A stretch of 64,000 bases of DNA from Camarhynchus parvulus (Eukaryota; Chordata; Aves; Passeriformes; Thraupidae): assembly GCF_901933205.1 (NCBI RefSeq), contig NW_022148248.1, forward strand, positions 62,001-126,000, read 5' to 3'. A program made the translations under genes and the position numbers. Shown here in pieces: positions 29,386 to 40,900 of this stretch; position 1 is the first letter of the stretch, and every line of letters begins with the position of its first letter. The notes beneath the pieces are model-generated. The model made no database searches. It was not told the DNA's origin and was given only the letters and a program-made list of their open reading frames with translations.

Positions 29386-30540
29386 ACGGCCCCTTCATCT
29401 TCATCATCATCATCATCGTCACCGTCATCGCCGGCAGCACCTCCGGCCTTCGTCGGCACCATCCTCATCCTCAGCACCATCCTCATCCCCGGCCTTCATC
29501 ATCATCATCCTCAGCATCCTCAGCATCTTCATCATCCTCAGCATCCTCATCATCCTCATCATCCTCAGCATCCTCATCATCCTCAGCATCCTCATCATCC
29601 ATCTTCATCATCCTCAGCATCCTCATCATCTTCATCATCCTCAGCATCCTCAGCATCCTCATCATCTTCATCATCTTCATCATCCTCAGCATCCTCAGCA
29701 TCCTCATCCCTGGTCCCCTTCATCTTCATCATCCTCAGCATCATCCTCATCCCCGGCCTTCATCGGTGTCATCCTCATCATCCTCACAGCCTCAGCACCA
29801 TCGCTGTGCCAGGGACGGGCCCTTCATCTTCATCATCATCATCCTCAGCATCCCCAGCATCCTCTGCATCCTCATCCCTGGTCCCCTTCATCTTCATCAT
29901 CCTCATCCTCATCCTCAGCATCCCCGGCAGCACCTCCGGCCTTCATCCTCAGCACCATCCTCATCCTCAGCACCATCCTCATCCCCAGCCTTCATCATCC
30001 TCATCTTCATCATCAGCATCATCATCTTCATCATCCTCAGCATCGTCCCTGCCCCCCTGGCCTTCATCATCCTCAGCATCATCGGCATCATCCTCATCCC
30101 CGGCCTTCATCATCATCATCATCATCTTCGGCATCATCGTGCCCAGCCCTCCTCATCATCATCGTCATCATCCTCATCCTCATCTTCATCGTTCTCATTC
30201 TCAGCATCAGCATCCCCAGCCTTCCTCATCATCTTCATCACCTTCATCATCCTCATCGTCATCTTCAGTATCATCTTCATCCTCAGCATCAGCGTCCCCA
30301 GCCTTCCTCTTCCTCTTCATCATCATCATCATCATCTTCTTCACCATTGTCAGCACCATCTTCATCATCCTCAGCATCATCCCTGTGCCAAGGACGGCTC
30401 CTTCATCTTCATCATCTTCATCATCTTCATCATCTTCATCATCACCATCATCTTCATCGTCCTCCTCATCATCATCATCATCGTCATCTTCATCCTCAGC
30501 GTCATCATCCCCATGCCAGGGCCGCCCCGAGGCCTTCCTC

Positions 30541-30575
<35 letters not shown>

Positions 30576-30610
30576 TCTCATCTTCACCGTCCTCATCCTC
30601 ACCCGACCCG
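29385..30610. repeat. 1.2-kb CATCAT/CCTCAG microsatellite
   Basis: Trinucleotide-based repeats (tcatcatcctcagcatcc) with only short interruptions. The phrase 'ccttcatcttcatcatcatc' recurs near 29391, 29818 and 30400, and 'ggcagcacctccggccttc' near 29440 and 29930, so larger units were duplicated too. In three frames it gives poly-His, poly-Ser and poly-Ile-like proteins, all artefacts. Confidence 0.93.
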
Positions 30611-30629
30611 CCCCGGACATCTGGGGAGC

Positions 30630-31050
30630 CGCCCAGAAACCCCCAAAAAACCCCAAAAACCCCAAAAACCCCAAAACCCCAAAAACCCCCAAAAACCCCA
30701 AAAACCCCAAAAACTGCCCCAAAACTGCCCAAAACCAACTCAGGACCCCCCAGGAAACATCCAGGACCCCCCAAAATCCCCCCAAATTCCCCCCGGACCC
30801 CCCAGTTCCCCTAAATCCCCCCAAAATTCCCCCAAATCCCCCAACCCCCTCCAGGGCCCCTCAAAATTCCCCTCAGGACCCCCAAATGCCCCCAAATTCC
30901 CCCAAATTCTCCCAAACCTCCCCCCAGAACCCCCCAAATCCTCCTCAAAGCCCCCAGGACACCCAAAATTTCCCCAAATTCCCCAAAATTCCCCAAAATT
31001 CCCCCAAACCCCCCCGGACCCCCCCGGACCCCCCAACCCCTCCCGGCTCC
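30630..31050. repeat. CCCCAAAAA and CCCCCAAATTCCC arrays
   Basis: 8-10 bp C/A-rich units leading up to the TMEM256 promoter. No exon. Confidence 0.85.
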
Positions 31051-31084
31051 GCCAGGGGGCGCTCTGCCCCCGCCGGGAGGCGGG

Positions 31085-31215
31085 ACCCGCCCCGCGCGCT
31101 CCCATTGGTCAGACTCCCCCTTTGATTGACGTACGGCTCGCCCAATGGGCGGTGCGGGGCGGAAGCGGAAGCGCGCGAGGGCGGAAGCGGAAGCGGAAGC
31201 GGAGCGCGGGCAGCG
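31085..31215 (+). promoter_or_regulatory. TMEM256 promoter
   Basis: Inverted CCAAT (cccattgg, about 31101), 'gattgacgtacgg' (CRE-like, about 31124), CCAAT (31143) and tandem 'ggcggaagcggaagc' ETS/GABP-like sites (31158-31204) precede the ATG by fewer than 120 bp. A compact housekeeping-type promoter. Confidence 0.65.
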
Positions 31216-33165
31216 ATGGCGGCGGCCTGGGGCAGGCTCGGGGCCCTCAGCGGAGCCGCCGCCATGGCGGGCGCGGCCTACGGGGCCCACGGTGGGGCGG
31301 GGGCGGAGCGGGGTCCGGGGGGAGCCGGGGGGAGCCGGGGGTCCTGGGGAGGATTTGGGGGGGATTTGGGGGATTTTGGGGTCCTTGACCCTCATTTCCC
31401 CCCTCAGGAATGCGCCGCAGTGACCGGGACGAGTATCAGAAAGAGGTGAGTGAGGAGGGCGGAAAAACCACCAAAAAATCCCAAAAAACCCGAAAAAGAT
31501 TTTAAAAACACTAAAAATAACCCCCAAAAAACCCCAAATGGCCCCCCAGCTCTACGAGACCGCCAATCGCTTCCACCTCCTGCACAGCCTGGCCCTGCTG
31601 GCGACCCCGCACTGCCGCCGCCCGCACCTGGTGAGAGCCCCCGAAATGCCCCAAAAATGTGCGAAATTCACCCCAAAAATTCACCCCAAAATTCACCCCC
31701 ACTGCCGCCACCCGCACCTGCTGAGAGCCCCCAAAATCCCCCCAAAATCCACCCCAAAATGTGCTGAATTCACCCCAAAATCCACCCCCCTTCTGCCAAC
31801 CCCGCCGTCCCCGAATCACCCCAAAAATGCCCCAAAAATGCCCCAAAAATGCCCCCAAATCCCCTCCAAACCCCTCCAAATCCCGGAATTCTCCCCCGGT
31901 TGTCCCCAAACTCCCCCTAAATCCCCCAAAACTCCCAAAATCTCTGAATCTTCCCCCAAACCCCCCTTGAATCCCCCAAATCCACCAAATTCCCCCCAAA
32001 CCCCCCAAACCTCCCTGAATTCTCCTAAATTGCACCCTAAATCCACCCAATTCTCCCCCAAACTCCCCTAAATCTCCCCAAACTCTCCCCAAACCTCCCA
32101 AATTTCCCCCAAATCCCCATAAACCCCACCCAGATGCCCCAAAAATCCCCAAATCGCTTCCAAATCCCCTCCCAAACCGCCCCAAATCCCCCCAAAACTC
32201 CCCCAGATCCCATGAATTCCCCCAAAACCCCAAATTCCCCTCAAATCCCGGAAATTCTCCAAATTTCCCCCAAACTCCCCCAAAACCCCAAATTCCCCCC
32301 ATAAACTCTCCCAAATTTCCCCAAATCCCCCCAAATCCCAGAATTACCCCCAAATTTCCCCAAATCCCCCCCAAATTCCCCCCTAAACTCCCCCAAATCC
32401 CCTCAAATCCCAGAATTTCCCTGAAATTCCCCCAATTTTCCCCCAAATTCCCCCTAAACTCCCCAAAACCCCAAATGTCCCCAAACTCCCCCCAACTCCC
32501 CCAAATTCCCCGAATTTCTCCAAAACTCCCCCCAAACCCCCAAATCCCCCCAAAACTCCCCCCAGGTCCCCCCAATCCCAGGGGTTCGCTGCTGCGCCGG
32601 GGCTGGCGCTGCTTCTACACTCCCCACAACCTCCCAGGGACCCCCAAACTCCCCACGCGCGCCGCTGGGGGACCCTGCTCAATCCTGGCAAAACCCCAAC
32701 GGCCCCCGAAACCCCGGGCAAAAACCCCCGGAAACGGAAAACCTGCTGAAATGGGAAAACGCGGCTGGAAATGGGAAAACCCGCATGGAAATGGGAAAAA
32801 CCGCCTACCGGGAAACGGGAAAAACGCTGGAAATGGGAAAAAACTGCATGGAAGTGGGAAAAACTGCATGGAAATGGAAAAGAAAACTGGCAAATGGGAA
32901 AAAGCGCCCTGAAATGGGAAAAAACTGCATGGAAGTGGGAAAAAACTGCATGGAAATGGGAAAAAACCGCCTGGAAATGGGAAAAAACCGCCTGGAAATG
33001 GGAAAAAACTGCATGGAAGTGGGAAAAAACTGCATGGAAATGGGAAAAAATGGAAAAAAACACAGCAAAACCTGAAAAAAACCCAGTAAAAATGGACAAA
33101 AATCATCAAAAATTGCCTGAAAACGGACCCTGCTCATCCTGGGCTGGGCAGCCATGGCCCTGTGA
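31216..33165 (+). CDS. TMEM256: TMEM256, small multi-span membrane protein
   Basis: TMEM256 (DUF423 family) is a roughly 110-residue membrane protein of poorly known role. Exon 1 (31216-31291) reads MAAAWGRLGALSGAAAMAGA then AYGAHG; exon 2 (31408-31445) MRRSDRDEYQKE; exon 3 (31550-31630) LYETANRFHLLHSLALLATP then HCRRPHL. GALSGAAA, AYGAHG and HFLHSLALL-type motifs are diagnostic. The last exon begins near 32582 (acceptor ATCCCAG|GGG) and is read only across shifted frames (CFYTPHNLPGTPKLPTRAAGG). Its expected end, TLLILGWAAMAL-stop, is found at 33127-33165 after about 430 bp of minisatellite. Divergent orientation to NLGN2 is as in human. Confidence 0.88.
31690..31735 (+). repeat. Echo of TMEM256 exon 3's donor end
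   Basis: 'cactgccgccacccgcacct' followed by GCTGAGAGCCCCC copies 31609-31642 of exon 3 (HCRRPHL|GTGAGAG), with the donor GT changed to CT. It lies just downstream, in intron 3. Confidence 0.85.
31740..32560. repeat. TMEM256 intron 3: CCCCAAATCCC/AAACTCCCCC minisatellite
   Basis: 10-13 bp C/A-rich units with no exon. Confidence 0.88.
32582..32695 (+). CDS. TMEM256: TMEM256 last exon, first part (frame-broken)
   Basis: After ATCCCAG the sequence gives GLALLLHS in one frame and CFYTPHNLPGTPKLPTRAAG in the next, both resembling parts of the family's third-to-fourth span region. It ends GGACCCTGCTCAATCCTGG, the first of three copies of the TLLILG coding segment, here with one extra A. Confidence 0.6.
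32700..33122. repeat. AAATGGGAAAAAACTGCATGG minisatellite inside TMEM256's last exon
   Basis: About 20-21 bp units (aaaaccgcctggaaatggga). It separates two copies of the coding phrase 'ggaccctgctcatcctggg'. If the gene is intact this array lies within coding or 3' UTR sequence. Confidence 0.9.
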
Positions 33166-34000
33166 GAGCCCCAAACGGGCAAAAACTGCATGGAAATGGG
33201 AAAAAAACCGCATGGAAATGGGAAAAAACGCAAAAAAACCAGCAAAAATGGAGAAAAACCCAGCAAAAATGGACAAAAATCATCAAAAACGGACAAAAAT
33301 TATCAAAAATTGCCTGAAAATGGACCCTGCTCATCCTGGGCTGGGCCGCCGGGGCCCTCTACGGACACAGAAACGGGAAAAATGGGCAAAAATGAGCAAA
33401 AAACGGCAAAAACAGAGAAAAAATAACAAGAAACGGAGAAAAACAGCAAAAACGGAGAAAAAATGGCAAAACTGGAGGAAACCTGGCAAAACCAGAGAGA
33501 AAATCATCCAAACCAGCTGGAAAATCAAAAGCTGCCAGAAATGACCCAAAAATGGCCAAAACCTGGCAAAACCAGATGGAAATCATCAAAAACCAACGAG
33601 AAATCATCAAAAGTGGCCGGAAATGATCAAAAAGGGACAAAATCCGGAAAATCCAGATGAAAACCGCCAGGGGAGCCCAATGAATCGTTAAAAATGCCCA
33701 AAAATCATCAAAATCACCCCAAAAAACCATTGAAAAAACCCCAAATCCAACAAAATCACCCAAAAACTGACAGAGGAGCCTGAAAAATCATTGAAAATAC
33801 CCAAAAATCATCAAAATTACCCAAAAATCATCAAAATTACCCAAAAATCATCAAAGTTACCCCAAAATCATCAAAATTACCCCAAAATCATCAAAGTCAC
33901 TGGAATATCACCAGGAGGAGCTCCGAAATCAGGGAAATCCCCCCAAAACTGCGGGGGGACCCCCAGAACTCATCGGGGGAGGGGCTGGGGCGGCCGAGGG
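33165..34000. repeat. TMEM256 3' flank repeats with a third copy of its coding end
   Basis: 'atggacaaaaatcatcaaaa' and 'aaaacggagaaaaa' units, then 'cccaaaaatcatcaaaatta' copies (33790-33900). At 33322-33358 the plus strand reads TLLILGWAAGALYG, a third copy of the TMEM256 C-terminus without the stop. Confidence 0.82.
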
Positions 34001-34079
34001 GATTTTGGGGTGAATTGGGGCGATTTGGGGTTTTTAAGGGAATTTTGGGGTTTTTAAGGGGCCTGGGGTCACCGGGAGT

Positions 34080-34440
34080 GACCGGAAGTGGCCGCTGGGG
34101 TCACCGGGAGTGACCGGAAGTGGCCATCGAGGTCACCGGGAGGTCACCGCTCCCCTTTGAGCGCTGCCCCTTTAAGAGCCGAAGCTCCTCCCCCCGCTTC
34201 CCATTGGTGCAGCTGCCGCCCAATGGGAGCGCTCCCTGCCGCGTCCTCGCCGCTGATTGGTCGCGGTGATGCACTCCTGGTGACGTCACAGCTGTTGCTG
34301 GGCGACAGCCAATGGCGCGCTGTCTTTCCCCGCCCTTCAGCTCCTGATTGGCTGAGGGTCAGAGTCTCGCCGCTGATTGGACGCGGTGCCGGATTTGCGA
34401 ACCAATAAACGATCGAGTTTAGTCACGGGTGCGTTGCGTC
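34080..34440. promoter_or_regulatory. Orphan CCAAT/CRE/X-box promoter-like island
   Basis: Seven CCAAT/ATTGG boxes (34203, 34220, 34255, 34309, 34346, 34375, 34402), three of them the Y-box form CTGATTGG (34253, 34344, 34373). A perfect TGACGTCA is at 34281 and an X-box-like GTTGCTGGGCGAC at 34294. Read on the minus strand: CCCAGCAACAG, then TGACGTCA, then CCAATCAG 20 bp on, i.e. an X1-X2-Y order as in RFX/CREB/NF-Y enhanceosomes, with Y inverted. AATAAA at 34404-34409 may end TMEM256. No gene start is recognised on either side. Confidence 0.55.
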
Positions 34441-34479
34441 ATGGGGCGGGGCCTCGGGGTGGCCACGCCTTCACTGAGC

Positions 34480-34770
34480 TCAAAAATCCCCGAAATTTAC
34501 CCAAAACCCCAAGAATTCACCCAAAATCATTCCAAAAACTGCCCCACAATTGCCCCCAAACCCACCCAAAATGAACCCAAAACCTCAAACCCCAAATTTC
34601 AGCCAAAATCCCCCCCAAAAGTGCTCCAAAACCCCCAAATTTTGCCCAGAATCCCCAAAATTAACCAAAAATTCACCCAAAATGCCCAAACATCACCCCC
34701 ACAACTGCCCCAAAATTTCCCCCAAAACCCTGAAATTCAGCCCAAATTGCCCCAAATCCCCCCAAGAAGG
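34480..34770. repeat. C/A-rich repeat between TMEM256 and SRRT
   Basis: Degenerate 'cccaaaattcacccaaaat' units. This is the boundary between the two human-synteny blocks. Confidence 0.7.
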
Positions 34771-34796
34771 CGCCGTGTCCGGGTGGGCGGGGCCGC

Positions 34797-34802
34797 TTTA
34801 TT
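34797..34802 (-). terminator. SRRT polyadenylation signal
   Basis: AATAAA on the minus strand, 101 bp downstream of the SRRT stop codon. Confidence 0.75.
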
Positions 34803-34902
34803 GGGGCAATTTGGGGTTTTTCCCGGGGGGGGTTGGGGGCGGGGCCGTACAAAGGGGGGAGGGGCGGGGCCGTATCAAAAGGGGGGCCCGGGTGGGGGAG
34901 GG

Positions 34903-34978
34903 TCAGAAGAAATCCACGTCCTCGGGGGCGTCCAGGTCCCGGTACTCGACGATGGCCCGGGGGTCGCCCCGCACCATC
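34903..34978 (-). CDS. SRRT: SRRT last exon: cap-binding-complex tail
   Basis: After CCCCCAG it reads [20 protein letters not shown] then VDFF-TGA. This highly conserved acidic, Phe-ended tail is the known cap-binding-complex contact of ARS2. Confidence 0.97.
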
Positions 34979-37900
34979 CTGGGGGCAGAGAGGGCGGAAA
35001 CGGGCAAAAGTCACCCCAAAATGCAGCTCAAAATACAGCCCGAAATACAGCTCCAAACTACCCCAAATCACCCCAAATCCAGCCCAAAGTCACCCCAAAA
35101 TGCAGCTCAAAGACCACCCAAAGTCACCCCAAATCCAGCCCAAAGTCACCCCAAAATGCAGCTCAAAATACAGCCCAAATACACCCCAAAATGCAGCTCC
35201 AAATCACCCCAAATCCAGCCCAAAATCACCCCAAATCCAGCCCAAAGTCACCCCAAAATGCAGCTCCATATCACCCAAAATACAGCCTGAGATACAACCC
35301 CAATCCAGCCCAAAATCCAGCCCAAAATCACCCCAAACCAGCCCAAAACTACCCCGAATACAGCCCAAAATACAGCCCCAAACCAGCCCAAAATACAGCC
35401 CCAAACCAGCCCAAAATCCAGCCCAAAATCACCCAAAATCCAGCCCAAAATCACCCAAAGTCACCCCAAACCCAGCCCCAAACCCAGCCCAAAACCACCC
35501 AAAATGCAGCTCAAAACCACCCCGAATACAGCCCGAAATACAGCCCCAAACCAGCCCGAAATCACCCCAAATCCAGCCCGAAATGCAGCCCCAAACCCAC
35601 CCAAAACCACCCCAATTCCACCCCAAAAACACACCCCACAATTCCCATCCCCCGTTTTTGGGGTCCCCATGTCCATTTTCGGGGTCCCCATGTCCATTTT
35701 CGGGGTCCCAGATCCCATTTTTGGAGTTCCCATTCCCATTTTTGGGGTCCCCATTCCCGTTTTTGGGGTCCCCATTCCCATTTTCGGGGTCCCATTCCCA
35801 TTTTTGGGGTCCCAATCCCATTTTCGGGGTCCCCAATCCCATTTTCGGGGTCCCCAATCCCATTTCCGGGGTCCCCAATCCCATTTTCGGGGTCCCAATC
35901 CGATTTTTGGGGTCCCAATCCGATTTTCGGGGTCCCCAATCCCATTTTCGGGGTCCCCATTCCCGTTTTTGGGGTCCCCATTCCCATTTTTGGGGTCCCC
36001 ATTCCCGTTTTTGGGGTCCCCATTCCCATTTTCGGGGTCCCATTCCCATTTTGGGGTCCCAATCCCATTTTCGGGGTCCCCAATCCCATTTTCGGGGTCC
36101 CCGATCCCATTTTCGGGGTCCCAATCCCATTTTCAGGGTCCCCGATCCCATTTTCGGGGTCCCCGATCCCATTTTCGGGGTCCCCAATCCCAATTTTGAG
36201 GTCCCCAATCCCATTTTCGGGGTCCCCAATCCCATTTTCGGGGTCCCCATTCCCGTTTTTGGGGTCCCCATTCCCATTTTTGAGGTCCCCAATCCCATTT
36301 TGGGGTCCCCATTCCCATTTTTGAGGTCCCCAATCCCATTTTCGGGGTCCCCGATCCCGTTTCCGGGGTCCCAATCCCGTTTCCGGGGTCCCCAATCCCG
36401 TTTCCGGGGTCCCCAATCCCGTTTTCGGGGTCCCCATTCCCGTTTCCGGGGTTCCCGATCCCGTTTTCGGGGTGCCTCACCTGCTGCGGGGTTTGTTCAG
36501 GTACCCCCCCCCGGCCCCGCCCTGCCCCCGGAAGGTTTCGTAGCTGCCGCGGCCCCCGTAGGGCCCGGGGGGGTACGGGTGGGATCCTGCGGGCAAAAAC
36601 GGGTTAAAAACACCCCAAATCGGCCAAAATAGCGAAAAAAAATCCCCATCCAAAATATCCCCAAAAAATCCCCAAAAAATCCCCCAAAAATCCCCCAAAA
36701 ACCCCCAAAAATCCCCCAAAACCCCCAAAAATCCCTAAAAAACCCCAAACCCCCGTAGGGCCGGGGGTACGGGTGGGATCCTGCGGGAAACAAGGGGTTA
36801 AAAACACCCAAAATTATCCCAAAAATGTCCCCCCAAAAACCAGCCAAAATACCCCCCAAAATATCCCAAAAATATTCCCAAAAAACCCCCCAAAATCCAC
36901 CCAAACCCCCCCAATTTCCCCCAAACCACCCCCAGACCCTCCCCAAACCCCCCAAATCCCCCAGTTTCCCCCCAAATGCCCCGATTTCCCCCAAATGCCC
37001 CGATTTTCCCTGATTTCCCTGATTTTGCCAATTTTGCCGATTTTCCCCAATTTCCCCGATTTCCCCCAATTGCCCCAATTTCCCCGATTTCCCCCAAATG
37101 CCCCAATTTCCCCGATTTCCCCGATTTTGCCCCGATTTCCCCGATTTCCCCCAAATGCCCCGATTTTGCCCCGATTTCCCGATTTCCCCGATTTTGCCCC
37201 GATTTCCCCGATTTTCCCCGATTTTGCCCCGATTTCCCCGATTTTGCCCCGATTTCCCCGATTTTGCCCCATTTCCCCGATTTTGCCCCATTTCCCGATT
37301 TTCCCCGATTTTGCCCGATTTCCCGTTTTCCCGATTTCCCCAATTTTGCCCGATTTCCCCGATTTCCCGATTTTGCCCGATTTCCCGATTTTCCCGATTT
37401 CCCCAAATGCCCGATTTTGCCCGATTTCCCGATTTCCCCAAATGCCCGATTTTGCCCCGATTTCCCCTGATTTCCCTGATTTTGCCCCGATTTCCCGATT
37501 TCCCCAAATGCCCGATTTCCCCCGAATTCCCCGATTTTGCCCCGATTTCCCGATTTGCCCGATTTCCCGATTTTCCCCGATTTTGCCCGATTTCCCGATT
37601 TCCCTGATTTTGCCCGATTTCCCGATTTCCCCGATTTCCCTGATTTTGCCCGATTTCCCGATTTGCCCGATTTCCCGATTTCCCCGATTTCCCCTGATTT
37701 TGCCCCGATTTCCCCCGATTTCCCCGATTTTGCCCCGATTTCCCCGATTTCCCGATTTTGCCCGATTTCCCCGATTTCCCCCGATTTCCCCTGATTTTGC
37801 CCCGACTTCCCCGATTTTCTCCCGATTTTCCCCGATTTCCCCGATTTTGCCCCGATCCCCGCTCCGGTACCTCCGTAGCCCAGCATGGGCGGCCGGGGGC

Positions 37901-40900
37901 TCCCGTAGGGCATCAACCCCTGGGGGGACTGCGGGGGGTACGGGAGCCCCCCCGGGGTCAAACCTGGGGTCACAGGTCAAAGCGGGGTCACACAGGGGTC
38001 ACCGTGGGGTCACAGGTGACACAGGTGACACCCACAGGTGACACAGGGGGTGACACAGGTGACACACAGGTGACACAGGTGACACACAGGTGACAGGTGA
38101 CAGGTGACACAGGGATGACACAGGTGACACCCACAGGTGACACAGGGGGTGACACAGATGACACACAGGTGACACCCAGGTGACCCAGGTGACACCCACA
38201 GGTGACACAGGGGGTGACACAGGTGACACACAGGTGACACAGGGGGTGAGACACACAGGTGACACTCAGGTGACGCACCCAGGTGACACACCCAGGTGAC
38301 ACAGGGATGACACAGGTGACACCCAGGTGACCCCCCAGGTGACCCTGGTGACACACACAGGTGACACGGGTGTGACACACCAGGTGACACAACCCAGGTG
38401 ACCCCCAGGTGACCCCCAGGTGGCCCCGGTGGCACTGACCTGCGTTGGGTCCCGCTCCGGGGCCGCCCTTGCCCCCCTCGGGCAGCGCCGGGCGCTTGGG
38501 GTCCATGAGGAAATTGTTGAAGAACAAAACCTCCTTGCGCACGGCGCCCATCTTGTCGCCGTGCTTGTTGAAGATGTGCTTGCGCACGAACTCGGGGCCC
38601 TGGGGACATCCGGGACATTTGGGGACACTGGGGACATTGGGGACATCCAGGGACACCCATGGCATGGGGGACATTCGGGGACATTGGGGACACTGGGGAC
38701 ATTGGGGACATCCGGGACATTGGGGACACTGGGGACATTGGGGACATCCAGGGACACCCATGGCATGGGGACATTCGGGGACACTGGGGTGACACAGCCC
38801 CATCCTGTCCCCGTGCTTGTTGAAGATGTGCTTGCGCACCAGCTCGGGGCCCTGGGGACATTTGGGGACATCCGTGACATTGGGGACACTGACGGGATTG
38901 GGGACATCGACTCCCCAATGTCCCCAGGGTGCCCCCACCTTGAATTTCTTGCCGCTGAGGGGACACAGCCACTTGTCCTTGCCCAGCTCCTGTGTGTCCC
39001 CAATGGTTCCTGTCTGTCCCAAGCTGTCCCCAAGGTGTCCCCAATGTCCCCACCTTGAACTTTTTCCCGCTGAGGGGACACAGCCACTTGTCCTTGCCCA
39101 GCTCCTGCGTGTCCCCAATGATCCCTGTCTGTCCCCAATGGTTCCTGTCTGTCTCAGGCTGTCCCCAAGGTGTCCCCAATGTCCCCACCTTGAATTTCTT
39201 GCCGCTGAGGGGACACAGCCACTTGTCCTTGCCCAGCTCCTGCGTGTCCCCTGTGTGTCCCCAATTGTTCCTGTCTGTCCCAGGCTGTCCCCAAGGTCTC
39301 CCCAATGACCCTGACAGTGTCCCCAATGTCCCCAAGGCTGTCCCCACCTTGAATTTCTTCCCGCTGAGGGGACACAGCCACTTGTCCTTGCCCAGCTCCT
39401 GCGTGTTGGCGCTCACGAACTTCTCCAGCTCCTGCTCGGGGTCCTTGCGGCCGAGGCGCTGCGCCTCCTCCTCGGGCACGGAGCCGGGGCCGGCCAGCAG
39501 CGGGGCCAGGCGCGCCTCGAAGCCGCGCTGCCACTCGGACACTGGGGACATCGGGGACATTGGTGTGACCGGGAATGGGTAAAATATCCAAAAACACCAA
39601 AAAACCCCGAAAAAACCCCAAAAATCCCGGTAAAACTGCGCCTCCTCCTCGGGCACGGAGCCGGCCAGGCGCGCCTCGAAGCCGCGCTGCCACTCGGACA
39701 CTGGGGACACTGGGGACATTGGGGACACTGGGGACACTGGGAATCCCAAAAAACTCCGAAAAACTGCAAAAAAACCCCCATAAAACTGAGAAAAAGGGGG
39801 TAAAAATGGGGTAAAAATGGGATTTTGGGGTCACTGGGATCGGGGTGAGCCGCGCCTCAAAGCCATGCTGCCACTTGGACACTTGGATTTTCGGGGTTAT
39901 TTTGGGGTGAATTTGGGGTTTTTTGGGCTCACCTTGGCCGTGGGACACGCGGTTGGGTTTGGGGTGGATTTTTGGGGTGAATTCGGGGTTTTTTGGCTCA
40001 CCTTGGCCGTGGGACACGCGGTTGGGTTTGGGGTGGATTTTTGGGGTCAATTCGGGGTTTTTTGGCTCACCTTCGCCGTGGGACACGCGGTTGGGTTTGG
40101 GGTGGATTTGGCAATTGTTTTTGGTACCTTGGGTGGGATCGGGTTGGTTTGGGGTGATTTTTGGGGTCAATTCGGGTTTTTGGCTCACCTTGGCCGTGGG
40201 ACACGCGGTTGGGTTTGGGGTGGAATTTTGGGGTGAATTCGGGGTTTTTTGGCTCACCTTCGCCGTGGGACACGCGGTTGGGCGGCAGCGGGCCCCGCAC
40301 GTGGATGATCCCGCACCTGTTGGGCATCTCGTCCTCGTTGGGGTACTCGGAGGTGTTGTAGTAATCGACCGAGTGCACGATGCGCAGGTACAGCAGGAGG
40401 CGGTCCAGCACCTGGGGACATCGGGGGGACATTGGGGGCACTGGGGGGACTGGGGGACATTGGGGACATTGGGGGCATTGGGGGCATTGGGGACATTGGG
40501 GACATTGGGGGACATTGGGGGACATTGGGGGCATTGGGGGCATTGGGGACATGGGGACATTGGGGGCATTGGGGGGCATTGGGGACATTGGGGGCATTGG
40601 GGGGGACATTGGGGGCATTGGGGACATTGGGGACATTGGGGGGACATTGGGGACATTGGGGACATTGGGGGCATTGGGGGGACACTGAGGGGACATTGGG
40701 GACACTGGGGACATTGGGGGACATTGGGGGCATTGGGGACATTGGGGACATTGGGGGACATTGGGGACATTGGGGACATTGGGGGCATTGGGGGGACACT
40801 GAGGGGACATTGGGGACGCTCTTGAAGACACTTTGAGGACACTTTGGGGACACTTTGAGGACACTTTGGGGACTCTTTGGGGACGCTTTGAGGACACTTT

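Noticed and set aside
28314..31388. Very long plus-strand open frame (about 1000 codons) across the microsatellite
   Set aside because: Low-complexity poly-Ile/His/Ser plus Pro/Lys translation of tandem repeats; all frames are open and no conserved domain is present.
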